Origin: Mangifera indica
Lineage: Eukaryota; Streptophyta; Magnoliopsida; Sapindales; Anacardiaceae
DNA: 64,000 nt
Direction of reading: 5' to 3'
Assembly: GCF_011075055.1 (NCBI RefSeq)
Contig: NC_058146.1
Coordinates: forward strand, 248,001-312,000
The notes beneath the pieces were generated by a model. That model saw only the letters and a program-made list of their open reading frames with translations. It made no database searches and was not told the origin of the DNA. The position numbers and the translations under genes were made by a program. Below, one piece after another: positions 1-12,079 of the stretch. The first letter of the stretch is position 1. Each line of letters starts with the position of its first letter.

Positions 1-3000
1 CACGATGCCAGGTGGTTCACTTTTTCTTTTTGATCGAAAGGTTTTGAGATACTTTAGGAAGGATGGACATAATTGGCGGAAGAAAAAAGATGGAAAAACT
101 GTTAAGGAGGCTCATGAGAAATTGAAGGTAAGGTTGCACTTAGCTTCTATCTGGGCTGTGGATCTCTGATATTAAGACCCTGAACAGTTGCATTTTTTTA
201 TCTCCTATTTTATGTTTTGGTATTGTGTTTCAAATAAAATGTACTGATAGTTTCAGAGATAAATTTTCCAAGCAATTTTAGGTTGGAAGCGTTGATGTAT
301 TACATTGCTATTATGCCCATGGAGAAGAGAATGAAAATTTTCAAAGGCGCTGTTATTGGTTGCTTGAACAGTAAGTGTGAAATCATCATCATCATCTTTT
401 TTTTTTTTTTTTTTGGTTGTTGCTAAGAAACAAACATTCTCTCTAAAAGGTGTACAATTCTCCACTCTAGTGGACAAGATGTCCATACCCAAGGACAAGC
501 TTTCCCTAAACCCAAGGGTTTGCTGAACAAAACAAAATGAAAACGCTTCTCCTGTTCTAAAATCTTCAACACAAAATCCATAATCAAATCTTCAAAAAAC
601 TCTTCCCTTGCTGGGTAATTGAAGATTCCCAAATTTGTTAAATAAAGAAAAAAGAAGCATATTTGAATTTTGAAGTGATAGACGCCCAAAGAGAAGCCTA
701 AAAATTTACTGTATCCCACAAGGACCAGATCTCTTCACCACCTGTATCCTCAAAAATTCTCACCATCATCTTCATCTTTATAATGAACCTTCTTAACTTG
801 ATAAAACTGTTGTTATTAATGCCACTGGAAACTGATAAGAGTTCCAAAGATATATTGACACGAAGCTATAATTAATATGAGTGTACCTTGTAATTCCTTA
901 ATAGCTCCACCAAAGAAAATTGCTGCCAAATTAAAAATGATCGGTTTCGAAATATTTAAGAAAAAAAACTATAGATTTATAAAAAATAAACCAACATTTT
1001 TGATGTGGCTTCTCAGTTTGAGGCAAATTGATATGGTTCAGGGTTTGAACTGACCAAGCAAAATGAGAGTCTAGTGAAATTTGTATGAAAATTTGAATTA
1101 TATTGCTAAAACTGTTACATTAAAATTTTTGTAAAGTGTTTAATAACTCTGTGAGTATAAGCATATATATGTTTCTTGATAGAATTTATTGGTTAAAACA
1201 TTACTGAACTGAAAAGTAATGAACTTATTCTTGTTACCAATACTTAACAAAACAGTTATGATAGGATGCTGAATTAAGCTGAACCGATGACATGTGTTTG
1301 GCTTTATTTAGATTAAGGGTTAATCGTTTAGTTTGCACATCCCTAACAGTGATGAGGTTTATTGGAACATTCATTAACATGATATTCATTGATTCTTGGA
1401 TGGAATCTTGACATTTTTGTTTATTATATATATTTTTTTATCTGGGTCTTATGAAGAAATTTTATTTCGCAGGGATATGATGCACATAGTTTTTGTCCAC
1501 TATTTGGAAGTTAAGGTATTCCTTCATCTTTAGTACAATTAGTAATCATTATTTCAATTTTGAGATTGGCTTAACCATTGGATGGGAAGGCCATTCATAG
1601 TTCTTCAAATGTATTATTGAAATTTCCATTTACTTCTGTATTAATTTTCATTTTGCTTGTATTTATTTTTTCTTGAACCAAAGTTTGTATGAGGTTTGGA
1701 TTTTTTGAATCTGAGGTTCCAATTCTAACTTTGAGTTAGAGGAGAGAATACCACCTTATAAAATATGGAAGAATTTCTGATATGAAAAACTCTATAAAGA
1801 TGATAGAAGGCTTCATTCATGGGAAAATCTCCTACCCAATTTGCCCTCCCACAGCAGAACTTGTTCATCCCCCAAGGTAAAGTCTGAGTGATAGATGAAC
1901 AATGCTCTTTAGATATAGCTTTTCAAGGGTTTATAAGAGAACTCTTGTCAATTGTGTTAGTGCCTTTCCCATTTGGATATGTACTTTTTCTCCAACTTAT
2001 CAATAACAAGACAACTTATTCCTTGAGCACATAGAATTACCAAACCACCTGTAAGACTTATACATGATGATCTTGGAGGAATTCTCACACATTACAGTCG
2101 CTTGTAATTAGAAATGGGTATTGTCTCTATAACTAGCGTGTAATCTAGCATATTTCAATTTTTCTCATTCTTCAACTTGAAGTTCTTGCTATTTTTTCAA
2201 TATTGTGTTAGTGATTGTTATATTTTATCTTATTTAAGAGGTGTTTATGTACATTGAAGATCCCTTTGATTTTCTTGCAAAGTAAAAAATCTTCCACATA
2301 TTACATGAAGATATTTATAAGTATTATCTACTTAATTCGTCTGCTTGATTTTTACCTTCAAAACAGGGTAATAAAATGAATGTTGGAGGCCTGAGTGAGA
2401 GTAATGAAGTTATATCGAATCTAGGAAAGGCCAGCCCTTTGACTTATAGCTATCCTGAAAATCATAGCAAAGCACCTTCAGGATCAGGAATTACAGATTC
2501 CACTAGCCCAACCAGCACTCTGACATCATCATGTGAAGAGGCTGATTCTGGTATTTTCAGGCATTGACTAATTTTATCCTGGTCATTTTTTTACCCTATT
2601 TAATCCCTTGAGTGATGAAGTTTCATTTTATGAACTTATTACCAATTTTAATTATCATAAATTTACTTTTATTGTAACCTTTTGCATTCTCCTTAGGAGA
2701 TAGTTATCAAGTGAGTTCTAGATTCTCAAAACATCTTCACTCTCCACAAATGGGACATGCACCTACTATGGATAAGATGAATTTTGGCCCCCTAAATTCA
2801 TACATTGCGCTTCCTAAGACAGGTAACCTTGTTTTCTCAAACTCTGTTCTGATTTGATTTGTAATGTCCTTGTTAGTTATTATTCCCCAGTTTCTTCATG
2901 TCAATAGCTTTACATGATATGACATTTAAACATGATAATATTTGAGACATTTACCAGACAGTCACGAAGGTCAGTCATCAATTCCTATAGATCAACTGCC

Positions 3001-6000
3001 CCGGGTTCTTGGAGACAGACCCAAAGATAATCTTGATGGTACTTATACAATTGAGTCTCAAAGGACACTTGGTTTGGGATCATGGGAAGAGGTCTTGGAA
3101 CAGTGCAGCAGGGGACTTGATAGTGTGCCCTCTAATGCTGGTACTGGAATCAACTTTCAAAAAGACAATCTGATTCACGGTGAACTTTTATCTGGCCAGA
3201 ATTCTGTCAAAACAGAGTACTCGAGTTCTGTTCCTGTCCAATCAAATTCTCAGGTACCTGTAACAATTGTGACTTGTCCTGTCTGATTCTCTTAAATGAA
3301 AAGTTAGTTGCTATTAATTTCATATGCAACCTCCTTGCTCTTACTATATGTATTTGGTATGAAATGGTTGTCTATCATGCAATCATTAATTTTCCATTTT
3401 GATTTGTGTTTTTTGCAACTGGAGGTTGTTAGGTGTCAAAATCTCAGATTGCTGTTTTTGGTGTTTCTAGTGCTATTTCAAAACAGCAGAAAAAATCTTT
3501 TTGGTTGGTCCCACACAGTCACAAATTGTATAAGAATATACCTGCAACCCAATAGCAGGGTTTGATGGGCTCTTATGATGACACAAGGTCCATAAAGTAG
3601 GGAGTTTGTTTTATCTCACAGCATCAGCAATTAATAGTCTAGGTTAGTTCATAATTGTTTGGCTACTTCAACTCAGTAAATGTCTTTAGCGTAGACACTG
3701 ATGCAACTTCTGAAAGCAAAGCCTCAAGGTGAAAGAAACTTAGATGAAGTTCAAAGGGAAAATACTACCAAACTGGCCACTGGATGTCACTTGGGGCTGT
3801 CTATTGAACCTGTTTTATTGTGCAATATTTTATTATTGTTTTTCAACTAAAGACCAATTTTGATTAATTGTTTACAAAATAGTTTTCATGACAACTGTTC
3901 TTGAATCTGTTTTGGAGAATAAATAGTTTTGCGAGATTACTTAATGAAATATAAGCTAGATTGCCCCCTTGTTAAAATACAGTCCAATTATTTGGGTTGG
4001 GTAAAAGTTCTCAATTCCAGCTACTGAAAATTTTTTATACTTTCATCTACCTTATCTGGTATGACTGTCATTTGTAAATTGAAAAATAAGATTTACTTTT
4101 GTGACCAGTCCATCTTGAACTTGTGGCAGTATATTGAAAAAAATACTTTATCATTTATGAATTACTTGCGTGGTACCATTTTTATCTTGTTTAATTTACT
4201 TGATTATATCCATGTTCAAATTTTATTTTCTTTTAATCTGAAATTTATATGACTTTGTTTTTTTAATCTAAATATTTTGTCCAGATTCCATTTGCAGATG
4301 ATTCCTTGCACTTGTCAAATTGGAATCTCTGTTCAAATTTGGATTTGGCATATGATCCAGATGTTGGGTTATTTGAGGGAAATGAAGCTTGTTTACAAAA
4401 TGCTCTTGAGGCATTTCATGGTCATGTTGATCAGCAATGTGAACTGCCTATACAGAACAATCTTTTGCTTGGAGATTTGGAATCTCAATGTTTGTCAAAA
4501 TCTAGTTATGAAAATGAAATGCATAGAGAACATAGTATCAATCATGCCTTTTCTATAAAACAAAAGTTACTAAATGGAGAATGTGGCTTGGAAAAAGTTG
4601 ACAGCTTCACACGGTGGGTAAATAAAGAACTGGGTGAGGTAGAAGATTTGAATATGCAATCCTCCTCTGGTATTTCATGGACCTCTGTTGGGTGTGAAAA
4701 TGTTGTTGAAGATTCTTCACTGAGCCTCTCTCTTGCCCAGGATCAGCTCTTCAGCATAACTGATTTTTCACCTAAGTGGTCCTACACAGATTTAGAAATT
4801 GAGGTATTGAATTATTTTTTATGTCTAGAACTGATTTATCAGCAAGTAATCCACATGCCATGAAGCAGACAATTGGCTTTTCCTTTTAAATATGGCATCC
4901 CTTTGATTTGATTAAGCTGGATTGTTAATTTTATAGTCCAAGTATTTACCAACTTTTTCTGACTTCTTTTAATTATGGTTTAATTTTATTCCCTTGAGAA
5001 ATAGCTAAGTCTGAAGCAACTCAGTGATTTTGGGAAAATGTTAGATACCTTCAATTACCGAAAGTCCCTGGAATATACCATAAAGCCATCTTGTAAATAT
5101 AAAAAAGGCCCATATAATATTAAGAAAATATTCTATTTATTTGTTTTCTATATCAAAAAGGCCTGTTATTGATTGAAATGGGTACCGATTTAATGTAGAA
5201 AAAGGGGAAACTTTTTTATTTCTTATTTGTTTTGTTTAAACCATGTAACAGGTTCTGGTTATTGGAACATTTTTGAAGAGCCAACAAGAGGTAGCTAAAT
5301 GTAACTGGTCATGCATGTTTGGGGAAGTTGAGGTTCCTGCAGAAATTTTGGCTGATGGGGTTCTTTGTTGTCGTGCACCCCCTCACACGGTGGGCAAGTT
5401 CCTTTTTATGTAACGTGTTCCAACCGGCAAGCATGTAGTGAAGTCCGAGAATTTGAGTTTAAAATGGGCTCCGTTAAAGATGTAGTTATTTCAGATGTAT
5501 ATGGTTTTGCCACAGGTGAAATGATTCTTTGTCTTCAACTTGAGAAGCTCCTATCTACAAGGTCATTGAGTCTTCCAAATTATCTCTCTGAAAAATCTTG
5601 TGAGAAACTGAATATAATGGGTAAAATCATTTTTCTGAAAGAGGAAGAGGAACAGATGGTGGAGCCAACCACAAAGAACTTGTCCCAACATGGAATGGAG
5701 CAAGTCCTTCAGAAGCAGATGAAAAAGAAGTTGTATTCCTGGCTCCTTCGTAAAGTAATTGAAGATGGTAAAGGACCTAGTGTTTTAGATGATGAGGGGC
5801 AAGGTGTATTACACTTATCATCTGCTCTTGGTTATGATTGGGCCATAAAGCCCACTATCACTGCAGGAGTTAGTATCAATTTCCGGGATGTGAATGGATG
5901 GACTTCCCTTCATTGGGCTGCATTTTGTGGCAGGCAAGTACCTTTAAGCTTTGATTTTTAAAATTTCTTTTAAATGTGGGCCCCATTCTCTAACAACTTA

Positions 6001-8876
6001 TTTCTATTTGGTTTAGAAACTATTCTATTCTGACATGGAAATTTTAACATGTTAAATTATTCACTAGTTCTGGTTAGATATGATTTTCTTAGGTTTTATT
6101 ATTTTAGTAGATTCTTTATGAGTTATTGGAAGTAGACTTGGTTTTTAGTCCTTTCCTAGATCACTATGTACTATAAATTGGAGAAGCCATCTAATAGTTT
6201 CTTCTTGTGTGCTGGATATCACAAAATGCCTTCACCTACTCTTCCCCTTCTCCCCTACTCTGTTTCTTTTCCCTTCCTGAATATAATAGCATAAACACTT
6301 CCAGAACGCTTTCGTACTAAAATTCTCGCACATGCTATCTAGCATATGCCCTAATTTGCCTTTTAAATCCAACATTTTGTTCTCAAAGCTGCATGTTGCT
6401 TTAATCACCATACAGATAAATTATTTTCAAATTATAAGAAGCTGGTTTTGAAACATGTTAAGGTTTAATGGCATAATCTTCTCGACTTTTTGTTGAATTT
6501 CGTTGAGAAAAAGAACTACTAAATTAAACTCCCCATCCCTCACCACACTCTGACATTTTTAAATGTTAAGAAAGCCAATGTATTTTAGAAAATTTATGAA
6601 AACGTTGAGTGTATTTTTCTACATTCATGAATCTCTCATGAGGAATTTAATATTTGTCGTTCAACCAAGTCAAAAATCTTATGTTATTATATGGTTGACT
6701 TTTGGTTAAATCCTTGTGACATTCAGAGAGCAGACAGTTGCTGTACTTGTGTCAATGGGCGCTGCTTCAGGAGCTCTGACCGATCCCACCCCGGAATTTC
6801 CTTTGTGTAGAACTCCTGCAGATCTGGCTTCAGCAAATGGACATAAAGGAATTTCTGGTTTTCTAGCAGAGTCTTCTTTGACCAGCCACCTCTCATCCCT
6901 TACAGTGAATGATTCAACAGAAAATGGTGCCTCTGAAGATTCAAGGGCTCGAGCTGTGCAAACTGTGTCAGAGCGAACACCCACTCCTGTGAATCATGGT
7001 GATGTATCAGATGCACTATCACTGAAGGATTCACTAACTGCAGTCTGTAATGCTACACAGGCTGCTGATCGTATACATCAAGTCTTCAGAATGCAATCAT
7101 TCCAGTGGAAGCAGTTAACTGAGTTTGGTAATGACTTTGATATTTCGGATGAGCATGCTCTTTCGCTTGTAACAACTAAGACACTCAGACCTGTACACAG
7201 TGGGCAAGCCCATGCTGCCGCCATACAGATTCAGAAGAAGTTTCGTGGTTGGAAGAAGAGAAAAGAGTTCCTGTTAATTCGCCAAAGAATTGTTAAAATC
7301 CAGGTACAGATATCAGTTTCTCATGGGCTTTATTCTTTTTCTTTTTTAAATAACAATTCTCCCTAACAAATTATATGTACTAATTTGTGTACTAACAATG
7401 ACATTTTATCACATGAGATAGTATTACTTTATCTCTAATTCAAAATCACCCAATCATATGGTGACACATCATTGTTATTACTTAAATTTGTATTTATAGT
7501 TTTGTTGTTTTTTTTTTTCCTCTTGCCTTGGATGCTGCCTGTTTGATTTTGCATGCAGTGTAAAATGTCTAGTGAATCATCTGTTTATGAGAAAGTGTGA
7601 TTAAGTTGAGTTTGGACACACTGTTTTTTTGACTGTTTGCTTATAAGTAATAATTTGTATACTAATAATTAAGATTAGGTTTGAGTTGAGTTGAGTTATG
7701 TCGAGTCGAGTCAAGCTCAAATATGGTTAAGTTTAAGTTTGGTTTGAATACATAATGATCAGTTTAAGTTTGAACTCATTCGAGTTAATTAGAGATATTA
7801 GATGGTTACTGATGAAATAAATAGTATCATTAATAAAATGATTAGTATAATCAGTGGATGAACAATATCATTAAAAAGAGATTCAAGTATAATTTAAGTT
7901 GAGTTGCCGAGCTAAAGATTTAGTTTGGATTCAATTTAAATGAAGTCGAACTGACTTCATTTGGATCTAGCTTTACCAATGATGGCATGTCATTACATGT
8001 TTGAATGATTTTGAGAGAAAGTAACATTCAATCATTTGGTGGGATATCATCGTTCATACACAAATTAGTATTTATTGTTAGTACACATAATTTTATTTTA
8101 TCTAAATTGATTACACAACAAATAGGCCCTTTTTTAGTTTTTTTCCCCATTTTCTACGGTTCTTAATCTGTACATAAATGCATTGAACATGAACATGAAT
8201 GCTGACTTACAACTTGCTATGTGAAGGCACATGTGAGGGGACACCAGGTAAGGAAACAATACAAATCAATTACCTGGTCAGTTGGAATACTGGAGAAGGT
8301 CATTTTACGCTGGAGACGAAAAGGAAGTGGTTTACGTGGATTCAGACGAGACGCTCTCAGTAAGCAGTCTGAACCACAATCTGAGTCCTTAGAAGACGAC
8401 TATGATTTTCTCAAAGAGGGAAGAAAACAAACAGAAGAAAGGTTGCAAAAAGCACTTAGTAGGGTCAAGTCCATGGTTCAGTATCCTGAGGGACGAGCTC
8501 AGTACCGAAGGTTGCTGACTGTTGTTGAAGGTTTCCGTGCGGCCAAGGTATATTTTCTTATTTTCTTTTTGTCATTACTTTTTTTTTTTTTTTAAAAAGA
8601 AAAATAAAATTGTAGGTGCAGAATATTATTATATGTATAAATGGACATTGAATCCACTCTGATGCCCAGTAGTATTATGCATTGTTTTGAATGTTGGTAT
8701 CCTAGTTGATAGCAGGTTTATAATGGAAGGTTATTGAGTTTTTGATTATTTGGCAGGAGGGGTGTGATATGGATTTAAGCGGCTCTGAGGAAATGATATA
8801 CGATATTGATGAAGATCTGGTTGGTATCGACTCACTTGTTTATGATGATACTCTCATGCCCATTGCATCTGATTGA
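1..8876 (+). CDS. CAMTA2/3-type calmodulin-binding transcription activator, 5'-partial, with a -1 frameshift
   Basis: Nuclear Ca2+/calmodulin-responsive transcription factor. Exons read: 1-127, 282-370, 1473-1515, 2367-2550, 2697-2822, 2958-3253, 4285-4803, 5252-5933, 6727-7303, 8227-8547 and 8757-8876 (TGA 8874). The first three encode most of the CG-1 DNA-binding domain (LFLFDRKVLRYFRKDGHNW, then the CYYAHGEENENFQRRCYW part). Exon 8 holds an IPT/TIG fold and the start of the ankyrin repeats (GWTSLHWAAFCG). Exons 9-10 hold two IQ motifs (AIQIQKKFRGWKKRKEF and KIQAHVRGHQVRKQYK) followed by a Trp-rich basic calmodulin-binding segment. About 1,027 codons are present, so only the N-terminus lies outside. 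CG-1 wording favours the CAMTA2/3 (SR1) group over CAMTA5/6. All exon phases fit except exon 8, which lacks one G near 5390 and would stop at once. The intron after 5933 has a GC donor. Confidence 0.93.
371..1472 (+). other. Large CAMTA intron
   Basis: GT-AG intron separating the two halves of the CG-1 domain. It is AT-rich. A 98-codon open frame on the minus strand (423-719) has no recognisable family and I treat it as chance. No transposon ends were seen. Confidence 0.7.
5934..6726 (+). other. GC-AG intron in the CAMTA gene
   Basis: The exon ends TGT GGC AG and is followed by GCAAGT. The next exon starts after ATTCAG with A GAG CAG ACA. Joining AG to A gives Arg and the conserved run FCGREQTVAVLV, so phase and conservation both support a GC donor. 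No GT donor at the exon edge restores this join. Confidence 0.85.
7365..8110. repeat. MITE-like inverted copies flanking an AT-rich repeat
   Basis: Inside the last long CAMTA intron. The left part contains tactaatttgtgtactaaca and a CAATCATATGGTGACACATCA-like core. The right part (about 8010-8110) is a diverged inverted copy. Between them (7680-7980) lies the window's common dispersed repeat made of short GAGTT/AAGTTTGA words. No clear target-site duplication was seen. Confidence 0.45.
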
Positions 8877-9689
8877 GTGGCAGTGGCGGAGGCAGAGTTG
8901 CAGCTTTATGAAGGTCCTAACTTCATTCTGTCTGTAAATATAATTATGTGCTCAATATGGTTATTATTTTTATAACGTTAGATTATTATTTAAAGAGGAG
9001 GACATGGTGAGATATACATATGAACAATTAGTGCTTACTCCTATATTTATTATTTATTGCTTTGGATCTTGAAGGGATAGGCCATATATCTATTTATACA
9101 ATATTATATATAGGTTATTTACAATATATATATTATAACTTTTCTTCTTTTAATGACATTGTTAAAGGAAATATATGAATTTTAGAATTGTTGACTACGC
9201 AACGCAACGGTTCATGTTGAAATTAGCGCAGAAATTTTGGGTCATGACATTGACAAGCCATGTAGGTTTTTATGCAGGCCGGCATGTCAAAATATAATTT
9301 GTGAAAATTTTAATTTTTTAATATTTTGAGGGTTGCCCGGTGGGCTGTGAATGTTTTTGCTGGCTTGAGATTGCGTTGTCCACCAATGACAGAAGATTCC
9401 TTACGTCCATTCACAAGAAAATTCATCAAGTGGAAAACTTTGTGTTGTCCACCTACAATTCGGTACTCGCAATTGAATGCGCAAGATTTGTATCTGAAAA
9501 ACATAAACATTTCTTCCACCATGTCCAGCTTCAGTTAAATCCAGGACTACCACATAACTATTCTGCCATAAGATTCAGAGTGTATGTACCATAGAAAAAG
9601 TTCATAATAAGCTGTAAACACAATCCACAATGATTCTTGATGACATTATGAATTTATTGTCGGTATTAAGTACATTTTGTTAATTACCA
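8877..9689. other. CAMTA 3' flank, no gene seen
   Basis: AT-rich sequence after the CAMTA stop, presumably 3' UTR and spacer. Short open frames around 9310-9594 occur on both strands of the same bases and have no recognisable motifs, so I do not call a gene. Confidence 0.5.
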
Positions 9690-9969
9690 AAGTTGGAGCT
9701 GGAATCAGCTCCATAAACTTTGGATGAAATTGTTGAGGGATGAGATTTTACCAAAGTTGGGAAGTTGGAATCACATGGACCAATAGCTCTCCATGGATTT
9801 TGGATGGAATCCTTCTTAAATCTTTGATTTGATACCAATTGTCAAAGCCTTGGAAAAGTGTTAGATTAGTGGTTTCTCTATCCCAAAAGCCAGCTGATGG
9901 AATGAGATTTTTCCTCACATATATGTACCCTATCCAACTTAATTCTCAACCAATGTGGGATATTCAACA
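9690..9969 (-). mobile_element. TRIM/LTR relic: one LTR plus tRNA-Met-like primer site
   Basis: Read on the minus strand, 9969-9840 is LTR-like. It starts TGTTGAATATCCCACATTGG and ends TTTGACA, so it has TG...CA ends and the TCCCACATTGG word common in plant TRIMs. It is followed after two bases by TGGTATCAAATC, close to the initiator-Met tRNA primer site TGGTATCAGAGC. No second LTR was found on the lower-coordinate side, so the element looks truncated. Confidence 0.55.
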
Positions 9970-11520
9970 TTAGACTTATGAGATTAAGCAACCTAAGTGA
10001 TACCAACAAAAGAGCAACATATTCTAATGTAAAAGTTGGAAAACTCGAGGGATACGTACAACCCATTTGATTTATAATCAAAGAAAATAAATTACAATTG
10101 CAAAACATTGCGGTTGGAAATCAAGTGATAAATGCTTAGTGTTGATATTGTCTCAATTTACATATAACAGATCACTTAAAACTATAAATATTATCTATTT
10201 TTGTTTTTGTTGACCTTACAGTTTTGTCTTTAAAAAACACCTAATGGAGAGAGGGAAACAATAGATTTATATTGACTAAAGACCCTTAGCCCCATGAGAT
10301 TTTTGGTATCAACACTTACTAATTCAAATGTCAAATCTGCAAAACATAAGACTTCTAGGACCACAGCTAACCTCTCAACATTCTAGCAGCTAAGCTTTGA
10401 ATTTCAGTATACAATTGCGAAGACAAAACTAGAATGCTTTGTAAGTTGTAATACAAGATCAAACTTGACCAGTTCAAAGGCACTAAATGAGATTAAACCC
10501 AGTTCATTAAGCCTTTAAATCTTATTAAAAAAAATACTCCAATAATAAATATTGCAATTTTCCCATATGTGAGCGGAGTTCAAACCAAGAACTACTTAGT
10601 TTGACTACACCTCTTATATTCAAACAAAAAACTACTTAGTTTAATTACACATTTTATATTTGTCAAAATAAGACGGTGGTTTTAATAATTAAAAAAGTAA
10701 TTTTGCCAATTTGAACATGAAAATAATGCATACTTGGATGTGTAGTTGAATAATAGTTTAAAAACAATATTATATGTATATATTTTTTTATATATAATTG
10801 AGTATACAGTTAATGTGTCATTATATGATTGACTATTATTTTATCTTTAATTTAAAATCATCTAAACATATTATGACACATCAAATATCTATTAATTAGC
10901 ATTTAAAAGTGTACATATATAATTTTATTAATAGTTTAATTCAACCCTAAAATAATTAGGTTAAATGGCTAAAACATGTTTACATATGATTTGAACCATA
11001 TTTAATTGAACCAATCCAATTGACAAGTTCATGTTCTAAAAGTGCACACAAGTATAACATTTTGTATTATTTATATTAACTTAAAATATTTTTTCAATTT
11101 TAATATAAATAACTTTTTTTCATAAAATATAAATAGAGATAAATATCAAACTATTGCATTTTTATAATTGAATAGACTGAATTTTATTTTATTTTTTTAT
11201 TAAAGAAATTGTGTTTTTATATTTTTTTGTTAAATGAACCAAATTTTTAGTATTGAAATATTAATTAAATATAATTAAAATTATTTGTTTTAAAAGTAAA
11301 GTGATTAATTTGATAACTTAAAAAAGGATTAGTGAAAGTTAAATCCATTCAAAAGAAAAACTTGAAAATTTGAAACTTCAATTTTTTAGAAATTCAATTA
11401 ATTAAAAAAAAATTGATAGGTGGTACCCCTGCATATTAATATGTATAACTGTTTTGATTATTTTATAACAATTGACTTAGTGCATTGTATTTATATTTGA
11501 AAAAAAAAAAAAAAGCAATT
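9970..11520. other. Intergenic AT-rich spacer
   Basis: No gene seen. It holds a MITE-like hairpin at about 10760-10925, whose arms contain cattatatgattga and its approximate complement, and long A/T runs. Confidence 0.5.
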
Positions 11521-12079
11521 TTCATCTAATTACTGTGTAGGCCTACTGCAAACAAGAATTAGAAAATAGAAGCCAAAAGTCAATAAGGGCAAGCTCTGGC
11601 TTGGCTTTTGGCAGCCATTTCTTTGCCCTTCATACACTTCTTCAAAGTTCAACCATTTCTTCCTTATTATTGTTATACAACTTATACTTCTCTTTAATAT
11701 CGATAAACTCATATAATTTTTGTTTAATTATTATTACACTTGTATTTTATAATACCGTATTCAAAGAAGTTGCCTATTCAACTTCTGCAGAGCTTTTTTT
11801 CTTCCATTTTCTTCGAAAATCAGCATTATTTTCATCGGTTAGTTAATTTCAAGGATGCCCAGATGCCTTTTTCCTTTATTTTCCTTGTTCCTTCTAGCTT
11901 TTTCAGGTTTTTGGGTTGTTTTATTTTGTCTTGATGATCAAAATTCCTGCTTTTGATGTTGCAGGTTCTGGAGTTTTGAGGGGCTTTTTGAATTTTTTTG
12001 TTTGTTTTGAGATTGGTACTCATGTTGTAGATGTTGAGTGATTGCAGAAGAAGAAGGAGGTGAATTGAAGTTGAATTAT
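11521..12079 (+). promoter_or_regulatory. Probable PP2C upstream/5' UTR region
   Basis: Sequence immediately before the PP2C start shifts from A/T runs to mixed T-rich sequence with GA-rich stretches (agaagaagaaggagg at about 12046), as is common in plant leaders. There may be a 5' UTR intron ending near 11964. No TATA box is certain. Confidence 0.3.

Noticed and set aside
3700..3850. An open plus-strand stretch in a CAMTA intron that reads MQLLKAKPQGERNLDEVQR
   Set aside because: The flanking exons join directly in phase (SVPVQSNSQ then IPFADDSLHL, as in other CAMTAs), and no acceptor/donor pair fits. Probably chance, or an old fragment.
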